DNA of 47,415 bases from positions 1 to 47,415 of the forward strand of contig NZ_BANS01000050.1 in assembly GCF_000332995.1 (NCBI RefSeq), in the 5' to 3' direction. Under the pieces are notes generated by a model that was not told where the DNA came from, did not search any database, and saw nothing but the letters and a program-made list of their open reading frames with translations. Shown one piece after another: positions 1-8,526 of this stretch (positions are counted from its first letter, which is position 1; every line of letters begins with the position of its first letter). Origin of the DNA: Gordonia amicalis NBRC 100051 = JCM 11271. GTDB taxonomy: Bacteria > Actinomycetota > Actinomycetes > Mycobacteriales > Mycobacteriaceae. The translations under genes were made by a program, and so were the position numbers.

Positions 1-84
1 TACAATCACCACCGCGGTCACACAGCACTCGGAGGACAACCACCAGCCAGCCGCGTACCCAACCTCTCGGGTCGTCAGTACAAC

Positions 85-90
85 TAGGCT
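85..90 (+). promoter_or_regulatory. Probable -10 box of a leaderless cinA promoter
   Basis: TAGGCT fits the actinobacterial -10 pattern TAnnnT and ends 7 bases before the GTG start of cinA. Transcription would begin at or next to the start codon, giving a leaderless mRNA. No Shine-Dalgarno sequence is visible before the GTG and no good -35 box is seen, which is common for this promoter class. The rest of bases 1-97 shows no gene. This is inference from spacing only. Confidence 0.5.
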
Positions 91-97
91 CGATCCC

Positions 98-1390
98 GTG
101 AGTGTGCGCGCAGGCATCGTGGTGACCGGAACCGAGGTTCTGACCGGGCGTATCGCCGACCAGAACGGGCCGTGGCTGTCCGAGCAGCTCCTCGAGCTGG
201 GGGTGGACGTCGCCCACATCACCATCTGTGGTGACCGGCCCGCCGACCTCACTGCCCAGCTGCGCTTCCTCGCCGACCAGCAGATGGATCTCATCGTCAC
301 CAGCGGAGGCCTCGGTCCCACGGCCGACGACCTCACCGTGGCGACGGTTGCCGAGTTCTGTGGACGCGACCTGCAGCTCGACCCCGCACTCGAGGACCAC
401 ATCGCCGGAATCATCCGGCGCTGGCGGCCCGACACCGTGGACCTCGACGACGGGCCGACCCGGATCGGGATCCGCAAGCAGGCCCACGTTCCCGTCGGCG
501 CCACCGCCATACCGCCCACCGGCACCGCACCGGGCGTCGCCGTCCCCGCGACACCCGACGAGCCGCTGCCGACGATCCTCATCCTGCCCGGCCCACCCGT
601 CGAGCTGCAGGCGATGTGGCCGACCGCGATCGCCTCACCCGCCATCGCCGAGGTGCTGTCCCGGGCCGACGACCTCACGCAGGAGACCATCCGGGCGTAC
701 GGACTGCACGAGGCCGAACTCGCCGAGACATTGCGTCGTGCCGACGACTCGATCCCGGGATTCGACGCCCTCGAGATCACCACCTGTCTGCGCCGCGGGG
801 AACTCGACATGGTCACCCGCTTCGCCGCCGATGATGCCGCGATCTACCGGCAATTGCTGACCTTCCTCACCGAACACCATGGGCGACAGATCTTTTCGAC
901 CGATGGCTCGACCATCGAGGATCAGCTGATTGCGACGCTCGACGGACGGCTGATCGCCACGGCGGAGTCCTGCACCGGCGGGCTCATCGCGGCGCGGCTG
1001 ACCGACCGCCCCGGTTCTTCCACCTACGTCACGGGCGGCGTCGTGTCGTACTCGAACGAGGCGAAGTCCGACCTGATCGACGTGCCCGCAGAACTGATCG
1101 CCTCGCATGGGGCGGTCAGTGAGGAGGTCGCCGCCGCGATGGCCGAGGGAGCTCTGAGTCGCCTGAAGTCCGATGTGGCGGTCTCGACCACCGGGATCGC
1201 CGGACCCGCAGGCGGCACCGAAGCCAAACCGGTCGGCACCGTCTGCTTCGGCGTCGCCGTCAAGGGCTGCCCGACCTACACGGTCACGCGACGTTTCCCC
1301 GGCGACCGGGAACGGGTCCGCTCCCTCACCACCACCGCCGCGCTGCACCTGGTCGTCGCGCAGCTGGAGAGAAGCCCCGCCGCCGGTTGA
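98..1390 (+). CDS. cinA: CinA family protein (nicotinamide mononucleotide deamidase-like / competence-damage protein)
   Basis: This 430-residue protein has the usual two-domain CinA layout. The N-terminal molybdopterin-binding-like (MoCF) domain spans about residues 4-175, with [11 protein letters not shown] near the start and [12 protein letters not shown] near residue 70. The C-terminal CinA domain spans about 270-425, with [13 protein letters not shown] and [10 protein letters not shown], the motifs of the NMN deamidase / ADP-ribose pyrophosphatase family. Family members recycle NMN in pyridine nucleotide salvage in the cytoplasm. Length is typical. The GTG at 98 is chosen because it begins the conserved [15 protein letters not shown] segment and a -10 box lies 7 bases upstream. 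The gene is convergent with the fadD-like gene and looks intact. Confidence 0.93.
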   Translation: MSVRAGIVVTGTEVLTGRIADQNGPWLSEQLLELGVDVAHITICGDRPADLTAQLRFLADQQMDLIVTSGGLGPTADDLTVATVAEFCGRDLQLDPALEDHIAGIIRRWRPDTVDLDDGPTRIGIRKQAHVPVGATAIPPTGTAPGVAVPATPDEPLPTILILPGPPVELQAMWPTAIASPAIAEVLSRADDLTQETIRAYGLHEAELAETLRRADDSIPGFDALEITTCLRRGELDMVTRFAADDAAIYRQLLTFLTEHHGRQIFSTDGSTIEDQLIATLDGRLIATAESCTGGLIAARLTDRPGSSTYVTGGVVSYSNEAKSDLIDVPAELIASHGAVSEEVAAAMAEGALSRLKSDVAVSTTGIAGPAGGTEAKPVGTVCFGVAVKGCPTYTVTRRFPGDRERVRSLTTTAALHLVVAQLERSPAAG

Positions 1391-1449
1391 CCTCCCTTGT
1401 CGAGTTGTCCCCTGCTACTGGTGGAGCGGCCCCTGTGTGGCGGTTGCTC

Positions 1450-1612
1450 GTCGTTTCGACGCGGTGGCTCGCTGGCGCTCGCTACCGGCTCAACGAGCGT
1501 GGTCACGTGGCAGTATCGGCTCGCCCGCGCTCGCCACCGGCTGCCGGTTGAGCTCTCCCCCCTGCCGGTTGAGCTCTCCCCCCTGCCGGTTGAGCTCGTC
1601 GAAACCTACAGC
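1450..1612. repeat. Intergenic repeat cluster: three 21-bp tandem units plus an inverted related copy
   Basis: Three copies of a 21-base unit beginning CTGCCGGTTGAGCTC start at 1541, 1562 and 1583. The first two are identical and the third diverges into GTCGAAACC. About 90 bases earlier (1454-1497) a related segment lies in the opposite orientation, with GTTTCGACG followed by CTCGCTGGCGCTCGCTACCGGCTCAAC. Segments of the form GGTTGAGC...GTCGAAACC are familiar as dispersed intergenic repeats in Gordonia and related genera. The last unit runs into the stop codon of the fadD-like gene at 1606. No gene is seen in 1391-1605. Confidence 0.75.
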
Positions 1613-3240
1613 GGCCCGGCGGGCAACTGCCGGCGGACGAGCTTGCCCGTGGGGTTGCGCGGCAACTCGTAGACGAAGACGACGTCACGTGGCACCTTGT
1701 ACCGCGCCAGATTGGCCTTCACGTGCGCCTTGATGTCCTCGGGTGACGGGTTCGCGTCCTGCGCCGCGACGATGAAGGCGCGCAGCCGCTTCCCGAATTC
1801 GTCGTCGTCCACGCCGATCACCGCGACGTCGTCGATGTCCGGGTGTTCGGCGAGGAGGTTCTCCACCTCGAGCGGATACACGTTCTCGCCGCCGGAGACG
1901 ATCATGTCGTCGTCGCGGCCGTCGATGTGCAGCAGGCCGTGCTCATCGAAGCGCGCCATGTCACCCGTCGACATGTAGCCGTCGATGATCTCCTTGTTCC
2001 GTCCGTCGGTGTACCCCTCGAAGGGTGCGCCGTTACGGACGAAAAGTCTTCCGCGGACGTTGGTTCCGGAGATCCTACGGCCCTCGTCGTCGAAGAGTGC
2101 GAGCCGGCTGGTGACCGGCGGGCGGCCCACCGTGCCCGGCGCGAGTCGCAGCTCCTTAGGCTGCGCGACCGAGGCGACGGCCACCTCGGTGGACCCGTAG
2201 AGGTTGTAGAGGACGTCACCGAAAGTGTCCTGCACCGCTTCCGAAAGCGCCGGTGACAGAGCCGATCCCGCGATGACGATGATCCGCAGCGCGGACGTGT
2301 CGTACTTCTTGATGACATCGGGTCCGAGAGCGAGCATGCGGTGCAGCATCGTCGGCACCGCGACCAGCACCTCCGCCTTGTGCTCGGCGAGCGCGGCCAG
2401 GGTCTTCTCCGGGTCGAACCGTCGCATCACGACGGTCTTGTTGCCCAGCGCTGTCCCCACACCCCAGAGGGCGAAACCGGTGGAGTGGAAGATCGGCGAG
2501 ACGATCACCATGGTGCCGCGCTGCGGGAACGGGATGCGGTCGAGCAGGAGGGCACTGGAGAACGGCGACAGCTTGGAACGTTGTGCCCCCTTGGGCAGAC
2601 CGGTCGTGCCGCTCGTGAGGATGACGAGTCCGGTTCCGGAGGCGTCGCCGTGTCCCCGTCTGCGACGATGTCGTCGAGGGTGCGAACCCCCTCGGGGACC
2701 GGACGCTCGCCGTCGACCCAGGTCACGATCCGGAGCGTCTCGGCAGGCAGAGCATCGGCGAGGTCGGTGAACTCCTCGTCGTAGAGCATCGCGACGATCT
2801 TCTCGCGTTCGGCGACCTCGACGAACTGGGTCTTGCCGAATCCGGTGTTCATCATGGCCAGTCGGTAACCGGCCTTTCCCGCGGCGCTCATCGTCGTCAG
2901 CAGGCCCCGGTGATCGCGGGCGATCACTCCGATCACCGAGCCTCGCTCGACGCCGGAGGCCTCGAGGTGGTTCGCGAGCGCGTTGGCGTTCGCGTTCAAC
3001 TCGCCGTAGGTCAGTTCGCCGCGTTCGTCGGCGACCGCACCCGCTTCCGGGTACTCGTCCGCGCCGTGTGCCACCACCGAAGCGCAGGGTCCGTACCGTC
3101 TTCGCGCGCTTGACCGTTGTCAGGAGCTCCTTCGGACGTGTGGGGTCCAGCAGCCCCGAACGCCTGAGCACCTTGAGCGCTCCGACGGCGTCCTGCACCT
3201 GCTCGACGGCAGTCCCGACCGCACCGGTCACCGAGACCAT
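1606..3240 (-). pseudogene. FadD-type fatty acyl-CoA synthetase, two compensating frame disruptions
   Basis: The conceptual product of about 545 residues is an AMP-forming acyl-CoA synthetase that would adenylate a fatty acid and transfer it to CoA. The C-terminal two thirds are clear: ILTSGTTGLPKGA (P-loop A3), YGSTE (A5), STGD (A7), IDGRDDDMIVSGGENVYP (A8) and PTGKLVRR with the A10 lysine. The N-terminal 55 residues from the ATG at 3240 are in the same frame and follow an AGGTGGG ribosome site. The segment between about 3070 and 2645 (VAHGADEYPEAG to DIVADGDTA) reads in another frame, so one indel lies near 3064-3072 in GGTGGTGGC and another near 2640-2655. Compensating single-base errors or real decay are both possible. 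The layout resembles mycobacterial FadD12-like proteins, so that is only a family-level call. Confidence 0.85.
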
Positions 3241-3493
3241 GTCCACCCACCTTTCGCGGCGGGAGCCGCTGTCCGCGCCCACGGGTCGGCTCGGGTGACC
3301 CCGCGGTTGGTCACGGGCGTCACCAATGGCCGAAGCAGGTGCCAGAGTAGGGCGCCACTCGGCGGTCGATGTCCGCTTCGCCGAAATCGGTTCGGTGCCA
3401 ACGCTTGCCGGATCACCGGACTTTCCCGGCCCGGATACCCGGCGAACGTTGCCGGAATCGGATTACCGATTCGTTGCGATTTCGCGACAACTC

Positions 3494-3508
3494 TGACAAC
3501 ATCTGTCA
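3494..3508. promoter_or_regulatory. TGACA-N5-TGTCA inverted repeat between fadD-like gene and lipase gene
   Basis: A 15-base palindromic element with perfect 5-bp arms sits 21 bases before the lipase ATG, in the 289-bp divergent region 3241-3529. Its position overlaps the expected promoter of the lipase gene, so it could be the operator of a TetR- or GntR-type regulator of lipid genes. No regulator gene is adjacent. Nothing else is recognised in the divergent region except the ribosome site GGAGGA just before 3530. Confidence 0.35.
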
Positions 3509-3529
3509 TCAGATCGAGGGCGGAGGAAC

Positions 3530-4517
3530 ATGTTCAGTTTTCGACGGTTGACGACGATCGTCACCGCTGCGGTGGCATGCACGATGACAGCGACGCTGGG
3601 TCTGTCCGGAGTGGGTGCGGCCGGGGCCGCGCCGGCGAAGAAGTACCCCGTGTCCTGGGACTTCCGGTCCGCCATTCCGAACGTGCTCAACCAGACGCTG
3701 GACGCGAACTGGTCCCCGCCGGGCACCAACGACCCGTCGTGCAAGCTGACGAAGGAACGCCCGAACCCCGGTGATCCTGCTGAACGCCACGGCGACCACG
3801 CAGTGGGCCTACACCGCGGGCGCTCCGTACCTGGCCAACCGTGGGTACTGCGTGTACACGTTCAACTACGGCAACATCACGCCGATCCCCAGCTTCCCGA
3901 TCCAGGGTCTGGACGACATCGAGAGGTCGGCCCGCGAGGTCTCGCGCAACGTCGACCGGATCATGCGTCAGACGGGCGCGAAGAAGGTCGACCTGGTCGG
4001 CTGGTCGCAAGGCGGTGGCCTGTTGCCGCACTACTACGTCGATTTCCTCGGCGGCGACAAGAAGGTCGACAAGGTCATCGGCATCGCGCCCGGCAACCAC
4101 GGGTCGACCGGCGACAGGCTCACGTACGTCAGGTATTTCATCCCGCCGTTCGGACCTGTCGGCTACGACATCTTCAAAGCGCTGTTCCCCGCTTTCGCGC
4201 AGCAGGCGCAGTATTCGGATCTGGTCCGGAAGGTCTACGGCAACGGTGACACCAAGCCGGGCCCGCACTACCCGACGATCGTCACCAAGTACGACGAGAT
4301 CGCGACCCCGTTCACCAACGGCTTCCTCGAGGGCGACAATGTCACGAACATCCTTCTGCAGGATGACTGCCCGGTCGATCTGTCCGAACATCTGTCGATC
4401 AACTTCAGCGAGCGCACCTGGCGGCATGTGCGAAACGCGTTGACACCAGCAGAGGCCACGCGCGTACCCTGTTTCCAGGTCGACCCCTTCTATCCCGGAA
4501 TGAGTGAAGGCCGATGA
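3530..4517 (+). pseudogene. Secreted triacylglycerol lipase/esterase (lipase class 2-like), one frameshift
   Basis: The product begins with a signal peptide (MFSFRRLTTIVTAAVACTM, Ala-rich end near residue 36) and continues as an alpha/beta-hydrolase: NATATTQWAYTAGAPYLANRGYCVYTFNYGN, the nucleophile elbow GWSQGG, and a C-terminal SEHLSI that supplies the likely catalytic His. Such proteins are exported and hydrolyse lipid esters. The frame changes between RPNP and VILLNAT, near 3765-3772 in CCCCGG, which is explained by one extra base. ATG 3530 follows GGAGGA and starts the signal peptide. The stop overlaps the next gene by 4 bases (ATGA), so the two genes are probably co-transcribed. Confidence 0.85.
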
Positions 4518-5403
4518 CGGCAGATCCAGCCCCCGCTCGACACGATGCCGCCGACACCGAGATCGCCGCGGACGACATCGCGACCGACGGTATCGCGCCC
4601 CTGGGCCCGGATTCGGTGGCCTGGAAGGTTTTCGGTGATCTGACGTTCGTCCTGGGCGCACCGCGTCGTCTGCTCATCGATGTCGCCCACCCCGTGGTGG
4701 CCACCGGCGTGCGCGAGTTCTCGGTCTTCGAGACCGATCCGTACGGGCGCGCCGAACGCACGCTCGACATGATCATGGGTGTCGTCTACGGCCGCGAGGA
4801 CGCGCTCGACATGGCACGCCGGCTGCGTGAGCGCCACCGCGACATCAAGGGCCAGAACACGACGGCTCGCGCTGGAGTTCACTGAATCCCGAAGCGTTCC
4901 ACTGGGTTCACGCGAGTCTGGTGCACGGGATCTACACCCAGCAGAAGGAACTCGGTCGCGGTTGGAAGCCGGGCGAGGTCGAGCAGTTCTATCTCGAGAT
5001 GCGTCAGGTCGGACGCATGTACGGGGTGCGCGAGCAGGACATGCCGGAGAACTGGGAGGCCTTCTGCACCTGGTTCGACGAGATGACCCGCACCAGGCTC
5101 GAGCGGTCGGACATGACCGATCGGGTCTTCGGTGTGGTGACGTCTCCCAAGCCGCCGCCGCACATCCCGGTCCTGCGGCACGCGCTCGTGTGGAACACGA
5201 CGGTTCGTCCCGTCGCCGGCCTCGTCCTGGCCACCGTCACCGCGGGTCTCCTCACACCGGAACTGCGCGAGTTGCTCGGCATCGACTGGGGCACCGGACG
5301 ACGTGTGCTCTTCCGCCTGATCTCGTTGCAGTCGCGGCTGGTCATCCCGCGGCTGCCCAGGGCCATCCGGATGGTGCCGCACGCCCGCGCCGCCTACCGG
5401 TGA
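4514..5403 (+). pseudogene. MpaB/Lcp-like (DUF2236) oxygenase family protein, one frameshift
   Basis: About 296 residues of a DUF2236 protein are readable in two pieces. The first reads to IKG near 4852 (GDLTFVLGAPRRLLIDVAHPVVATGV, then RERHRDIKG). The second continues in another frame from DGSRWSSLNPEAFHWVHASLVHGIY to the end at 5403. HWVHASL contains the His pair typical of this heme-associated family, which includes the rubber oxygenase Lcp and fungal MpaB. The frame is restored by adding one C in GGGCC near 4850, so a homopolymer error is likely. Substrate is unknown. The gene overlaps the lipase by 4 bases and ends just before a strong terminator. Confidence 0.85.
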
Positions 5404-5410
5404 CGACAGA

Positions 5411-5451
5411 CACCTCGTCCCCACCCGCGAACGGCGGGTGGGGACGGGGTG
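5411..5451. terminator. Strong hairpin terminator between convergent genes
   Basis: An 18-bp stem (5411-5428 with 5434-5451) holds one G-U wobble and a 5-base loop GAACG. The core arms are CGTCCCCACCCGC and GCGGGTGGGGACG. A short T run follows on the plus strand. It lies between the ends of the MpaB-like gene (+) and the flavin monooxygenase gene (-), so it can serve both directions. Confidence 0.85.
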
Positions 5452-5460
5452 TTTCGTGGC

Positions 5461-6795
5461 TCAGAAGGCGCGCAGGTTCTCCCTCAGGGTAGAGCCGGTG
5501 TACTCCTCGCGGATGAGTCCGCGGCGGCGCAGCTCCGGTGCCAGGCCGTCGGAGATCATCGCCAGGTTCATGCGCGTGGTGGGCAGGTAGAACAGGAAGC
5601 CGTCACCACCCGCCTCCTCCATGATCTCGCCCATCTTGTCGGCGATGGTGGACGGTGAACCGATGAGACCCATGTCCTTGACCTGGAAGCTGCTCGCGAC
5701 GACCTCACGAAGCGTCTCGTCCTCGCGGCCACCGAACAGTCCGGCGATCGAGGTGTACTCGCCGTTCTGCTTGGAAAGGTCGATGTCGCCGACCTTGGTG
5801 TCGGGATCGATGGCACCGAAGTCGATGCGACCGCCCGAGGTGTAGGACATGTTCCACAGGTTGTACTCGATGGCCTTGTCCGTCTTGCGGAACGCCTGGG
5901 CCGCTTCGTAGGCGGCCTGGGCCTCCGCGTCGGTGGCCGCGATCGTCGGGGTCGCGATGAAGAGGACCTTGATGTGGTCGGGGTTGCGTCCGGCGGCGGC
6001 CGCCCGGGCACGGATGTCCTCGCGGTAGGCCTTTGCGTCTGCGGCGTCCTCGACGATGGCGATCTGGGTGTCGTCGTAGTTGGCGGCGAGCACACGACCC
6101 GGCTCCGAGCTACCGGCCGAGCAGATCGGTACCTCACGCTGCGGACCCGGGATGGTGTTCAGCGGGCCGCGGCACTTGAAGAACTTGCCCACGAACTCGA
6201 TCGGGTTGACCTTGGTGTGGTCGGCATAGACACCGGCGTAGGGATCTGCGATGACGGCGCCCTCCTCCCACGAGTTCTGCAGTGCCTTGACGACGTCGAT
6301 CCACTCCATCGCCATCTCGTAGCGCTCGTCGTGCTCGAGATGCCGTTCGTAGCCGAAGTTCTGGGCGACGCGATCGGTGACGCTGGTGACCACGTTCATG
6401 CCCACGCGGCCCTCGGTGAGATGGTCCAGGGTGGTGAACGCACGTGCGGCGAGGAACGGCGGGTACTGGATGGTCGAGACCGTCGGGACGATGCCGATGT
6501 GCTTCGTGGCCTGCGTCATCAGCGGGACCAGCGGCAGCGGATCGTTCTTGGGGGCCATGAAACCGCGGCGCAGCGAGGTCTCGGCGGAGTTGTTGTAGGA
6601 GTCCTCGACCATCGAGGTGTCCTCGATGAGGATGTAGTCGAAGCCGGCACGCTCGAGGCTCTTGGCCATGTCGACGTGGATGTCGGGCTTCATCCAGTCC
6701 AGGTGGTTGGTGCCGGTCCACGGACCGTCACCGTTCGTGGGGCTCCAGGGGTGAATGCCGAAGCCGTCTCCGAGGAACCAACCCATGTGGAACAT
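5461..6795 (-). CDS. FMNH2-dependent LLM-class monooxygenase, NtaA/SnaA/DszA family
   Basis: This intact 444-residue protein is a bacterial-luciferase-like monooxygenase of the subgroup that includes nitrilotriacetate (NtaA), EDTA (EmoA), dibenzothiophene-sulfone (DszA) and pristinamycin (SnaA) monooxygenases. Signs are MGWFLGDGFGIHPWSP at the N terminus, RAGFDYILIEDTSMV near 55, PFLAARAFTTLDHLTEGRVGMNVVTS near 115-140 and ICSAGSSEPGR near 225. These enzymes use reduced FMN from a partner reductase and O2. ATG 6795 follows AGGAGAT. It is the last gene of a unit with a complete dipeptide-type ABC transporter, 73 bases after the preceding ATPase gene. Two flavin reductase genes lie just beyond the transporter. 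The substrate cannot be read from sequence. Confidence 0.9.
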   Translation of the reverse strand: MFHMGWFLGDGFGIHPWSPTNGDGPWTGTNHLDWMKPDIHVDMAKSLERAGFDYILIEDTSMVEDSYNNSAETSLRRGFMAPKNDPLPLVPLMTQATKHIGIVPTVSTIQYPPFLAARAFTTLDHLTEGRVGMNVVTSVTDRVAQNFGYERHLEHDERYEMAMEWIDVVKALQNSWEEGAVIADPYAGVYADHTKVNPIEFVGKFFKCRGPLNTIPGPQREVPICSAGSSEPGRVLAANYDDTQIAIVEDAADAKAYREDIRARAAAAGRNPDHIKVLFIATPTIAATDAEAQAAYEAAQAFRKTDKAIEYNLWNMSYTSGGRIDFGAIDPDTKVGDIDLSKQNGEYTSIAGLFGGREDETLREVVASSFQVKDMGLIGSPSTIADKMGEIMEEAGGDGFLFYLPTTRMNLAMISDGLAPELRRRGLIREEYTGSTLRENLRAF

Positions 6796-6868
6796 TGCGA
6801 TCTCCTGTCGTGCGAAGTGGTTGTGAGAGGTGTTGTCCGCCGACCGGGTCGGCCGGTGAATCGTTGGG

Positions 6869-7642
6869 TCAGGCCGCTGTTTCCATGGCCTGGTAGGCGC
6901 CGACGAGCGTCTGTGTGTAGTCGTTCGACGGCGCGTCGAGAATCGACATCGTCTCGCCCGATTCGACGACCGTGCCGCGGTTCATCACCAGCAGGTCGTC
7001 GGTGATGAACGCGGTGGCCGGGAGTCCGTGCGAGATGAAGACCAGGCCCAGTGAGTGCGTTTTGACGTAGTCCTTGAGCAGGTTCAGGACCACCGCCTGC
7101 GCCGAGACATCGAGGGCGCTCACCGCCTCGTCGCAGACGAGGATGTCCGGACCGACGACCAGCGCGCGGGCGATCGAAAGACGTTGCCGCTGACCGCCGG
7201 AGAGCTGATGCGGATACCGCTCGACGAGTTCGGGCGCGATGCCGAGTTCGGCGACGATCGCGTCCACGGCGACGTCGGCCGCCTTCGCGTCCAGCCCCCC
7301 GAGGATCTGCGCCGGACGTCGGATCGCCTCGCGGACGACGCGGCGCGGATCGAACGTGGTGGTGGTGTCCTGGGCGACGAGCTGCACCTTGCGGCGGTAC
7401 TCGAGACGACCCGGGCGACGTTCCAGCAGGCGGGAGAGGTCGCGGCCGTCGACCAGGACCTGACCCGAGGTCGGCGCGGTGAGACCGACGATCATCTTGC
7501 CGAGAGTCGACTTGCCCGAACCGCTTTCGCCGACGATACCGGTCGCGCGGCCACTCTCCAGCTTGGTGGTCACCCCACCGACCGCGGTGACCTTGCGCCC
7601 GTACTGCTTGTGCACGTCGACGACCTCGATGATCGTGCTCAT
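6869..7642 (-). CDS. Dipeptide-type ABC transporter ATP-binding protein (DppF-like)
   Basis: The 257-residue protein has an intact nucleotide-binding site: Walker A GESGSGKST near residue 38, signature LSGGQRQRLSIARAL and Walker B ILVCDEAVSALD, followed by a switch His in FISHG. It would energise import through the two permeases encoded upstream. ATG 7642 (MSTIIEVVDVHKQYG) overlaps the stop of the preceding ATPase gene in an ATGA, which fixes the start. It pairs with the neighbouring ATPase, whose Walker A Lys is replaced, so this subunit may carry the main catalytic load. Confidence 0.9.
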   Translation of the reverse strand: MSTIIEVVDVHKQYGRKVTAVGGVTTKLESGRATGIVGESGSGKSTLGKMIVGLTAPTSGQVLVDGRDLSRLLERRPGRLEYRRKVQLVAQDTTTTFDPRRVVREAIRRPAQILGGLDAKAADVAVDAIVAELGIAPELVERYPHQLSGGQRQRLSIARALVVGPDILVCDEAVSALDVSAQAVVLNLLKDYVKTHSLGLVFISHGLPATAFITDDLLVMNRGTVVESGETMSILDAPSNDYTQTLVGAYQAMETAA

Positions 7643-8526
7643 GCTGCTGCCTCCTCTCTCATGACCGTGTCCAGGGTCGGAAGACGTTCCAGCTGAGCCG
7701 AACTCAGCGTGGGCATGCATTCCAGCAATCCCCGGGTGTACGGGTGGTTCGCGTGGTCGAGGTCCTTTGCGGCGACGGTCTCCACGACGCTGCCGGCCCG
7801 CATGACGAGCACCTTGTCGGCAAAGCGTCGAGCGAGAGCGATGTCGTGGGTGATGAAGACGAGCGACGCCCCGTTCTCGATGGTGAGACCGGTCATGAGT
7901 TCCATGACCGACACCGCCAGGGACGCATCGAGAGCACTCGTCGGCTCGTCGGCGATGAGTAGTTCCGGCTCGGAGGCCAGCGCGATCGCCATCATCACGC
8001 GCTGACGCATGCCGCCGGAGAGCTGGCCGGGTACCGACGACATGACCCGGCGCGGTTCGACGATGCCGACCTGCTCCAGACGGACCTCGGCGGCCGTGGC
8101 GCGGTCCTTACGGGAGCCGTACCTGCTCTTCGGCAGGACCGCGGTGAGCTGGCTGCCCACCGACCAGATCGGATCGAGGGAGCTCATCGCATCCTGGAAG
8201 ATCATCGAGATCCCCTGGCGCCGAGCCGGAATCCGCTGAGCCTTCGCTGCGAGCAGCGAGCGGCCGGACAGCGACATCGTCGTCGCCGACACCTCGCCCA
8301 CACCCGGCGGGATGAACCCGCCGAGCGCGTTGGCGATGCTCGACCTTCCCGAACCGGACTCGCCGACGATCGCGACCCGCTCGCGCCGGCCGATCGTGAA
8401 CGAGGTCGGGTGGACCTTCTCCACCCCGCCGTAACGGATCGTCAGATCGATGACCTCGAGGACCGGGGCGGCATCGCCCGACGCGTCCTCTGCGGTTACC
8501 GCGACCTGGTCGGTGAGCGTGGTCAT
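7639..8526 (-). CDS. Dipeptide-type ABC transporter ATP-binding protein (DppD-like) with Walker A Lys-to-Arg
   Basis: The 295-residue ATPase starts at ATG 8526, overlapping the binding-protein stop (ATGA). It has the signature LSGGMRQRVMMAIAL, Walker B LLIADEPTSALD and switch His in FITHD. Walker A reads GESGSGRSS, with Arg61 in place of the usual Lys (codon AGG at 8344-8346, one transition from AAG). That Lys contacts ATP phosphates, so this site may bind or hydrolyse ATP poorly. The other family motifs are intact. Gene order and overlaps place it in the same unit as the partner ATPase and permeases. Confidence 0.9.
   Translation of the reverse strand: MTTLTDQVAVTAEDASGDAAPVLEVIDLTIRYGGVEKVHPTSFTIGRRERVAIVGESGSGRSSIANALGGFIPPGVGEVSATTMSLSGRSLLAAKAQRIPARRQGISMIFQDAMSSLDPIWSVGSQLTAVLPKSRYGSRKDRATAAEVRLEQVGIVEPRRVMSSVPGQLSGGMRQRVMMAIALASEPELLIADEPTSALDASLAVSVMELMTGLTIENGASLVFITHDIALARRFADKVLVMRAGSVVETVAAKDLDHANHPYTRGLLECMPTLSSAQLERLPTLDTVMREEAAA

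Noticed and set aside
4514..5403. Two separate small genes instead of one MpaB-like gene
   Set aside because: The two parts fit end to end in one family (IKG then DGSRWSSLNPEAFHWVH) and one added C joins them.
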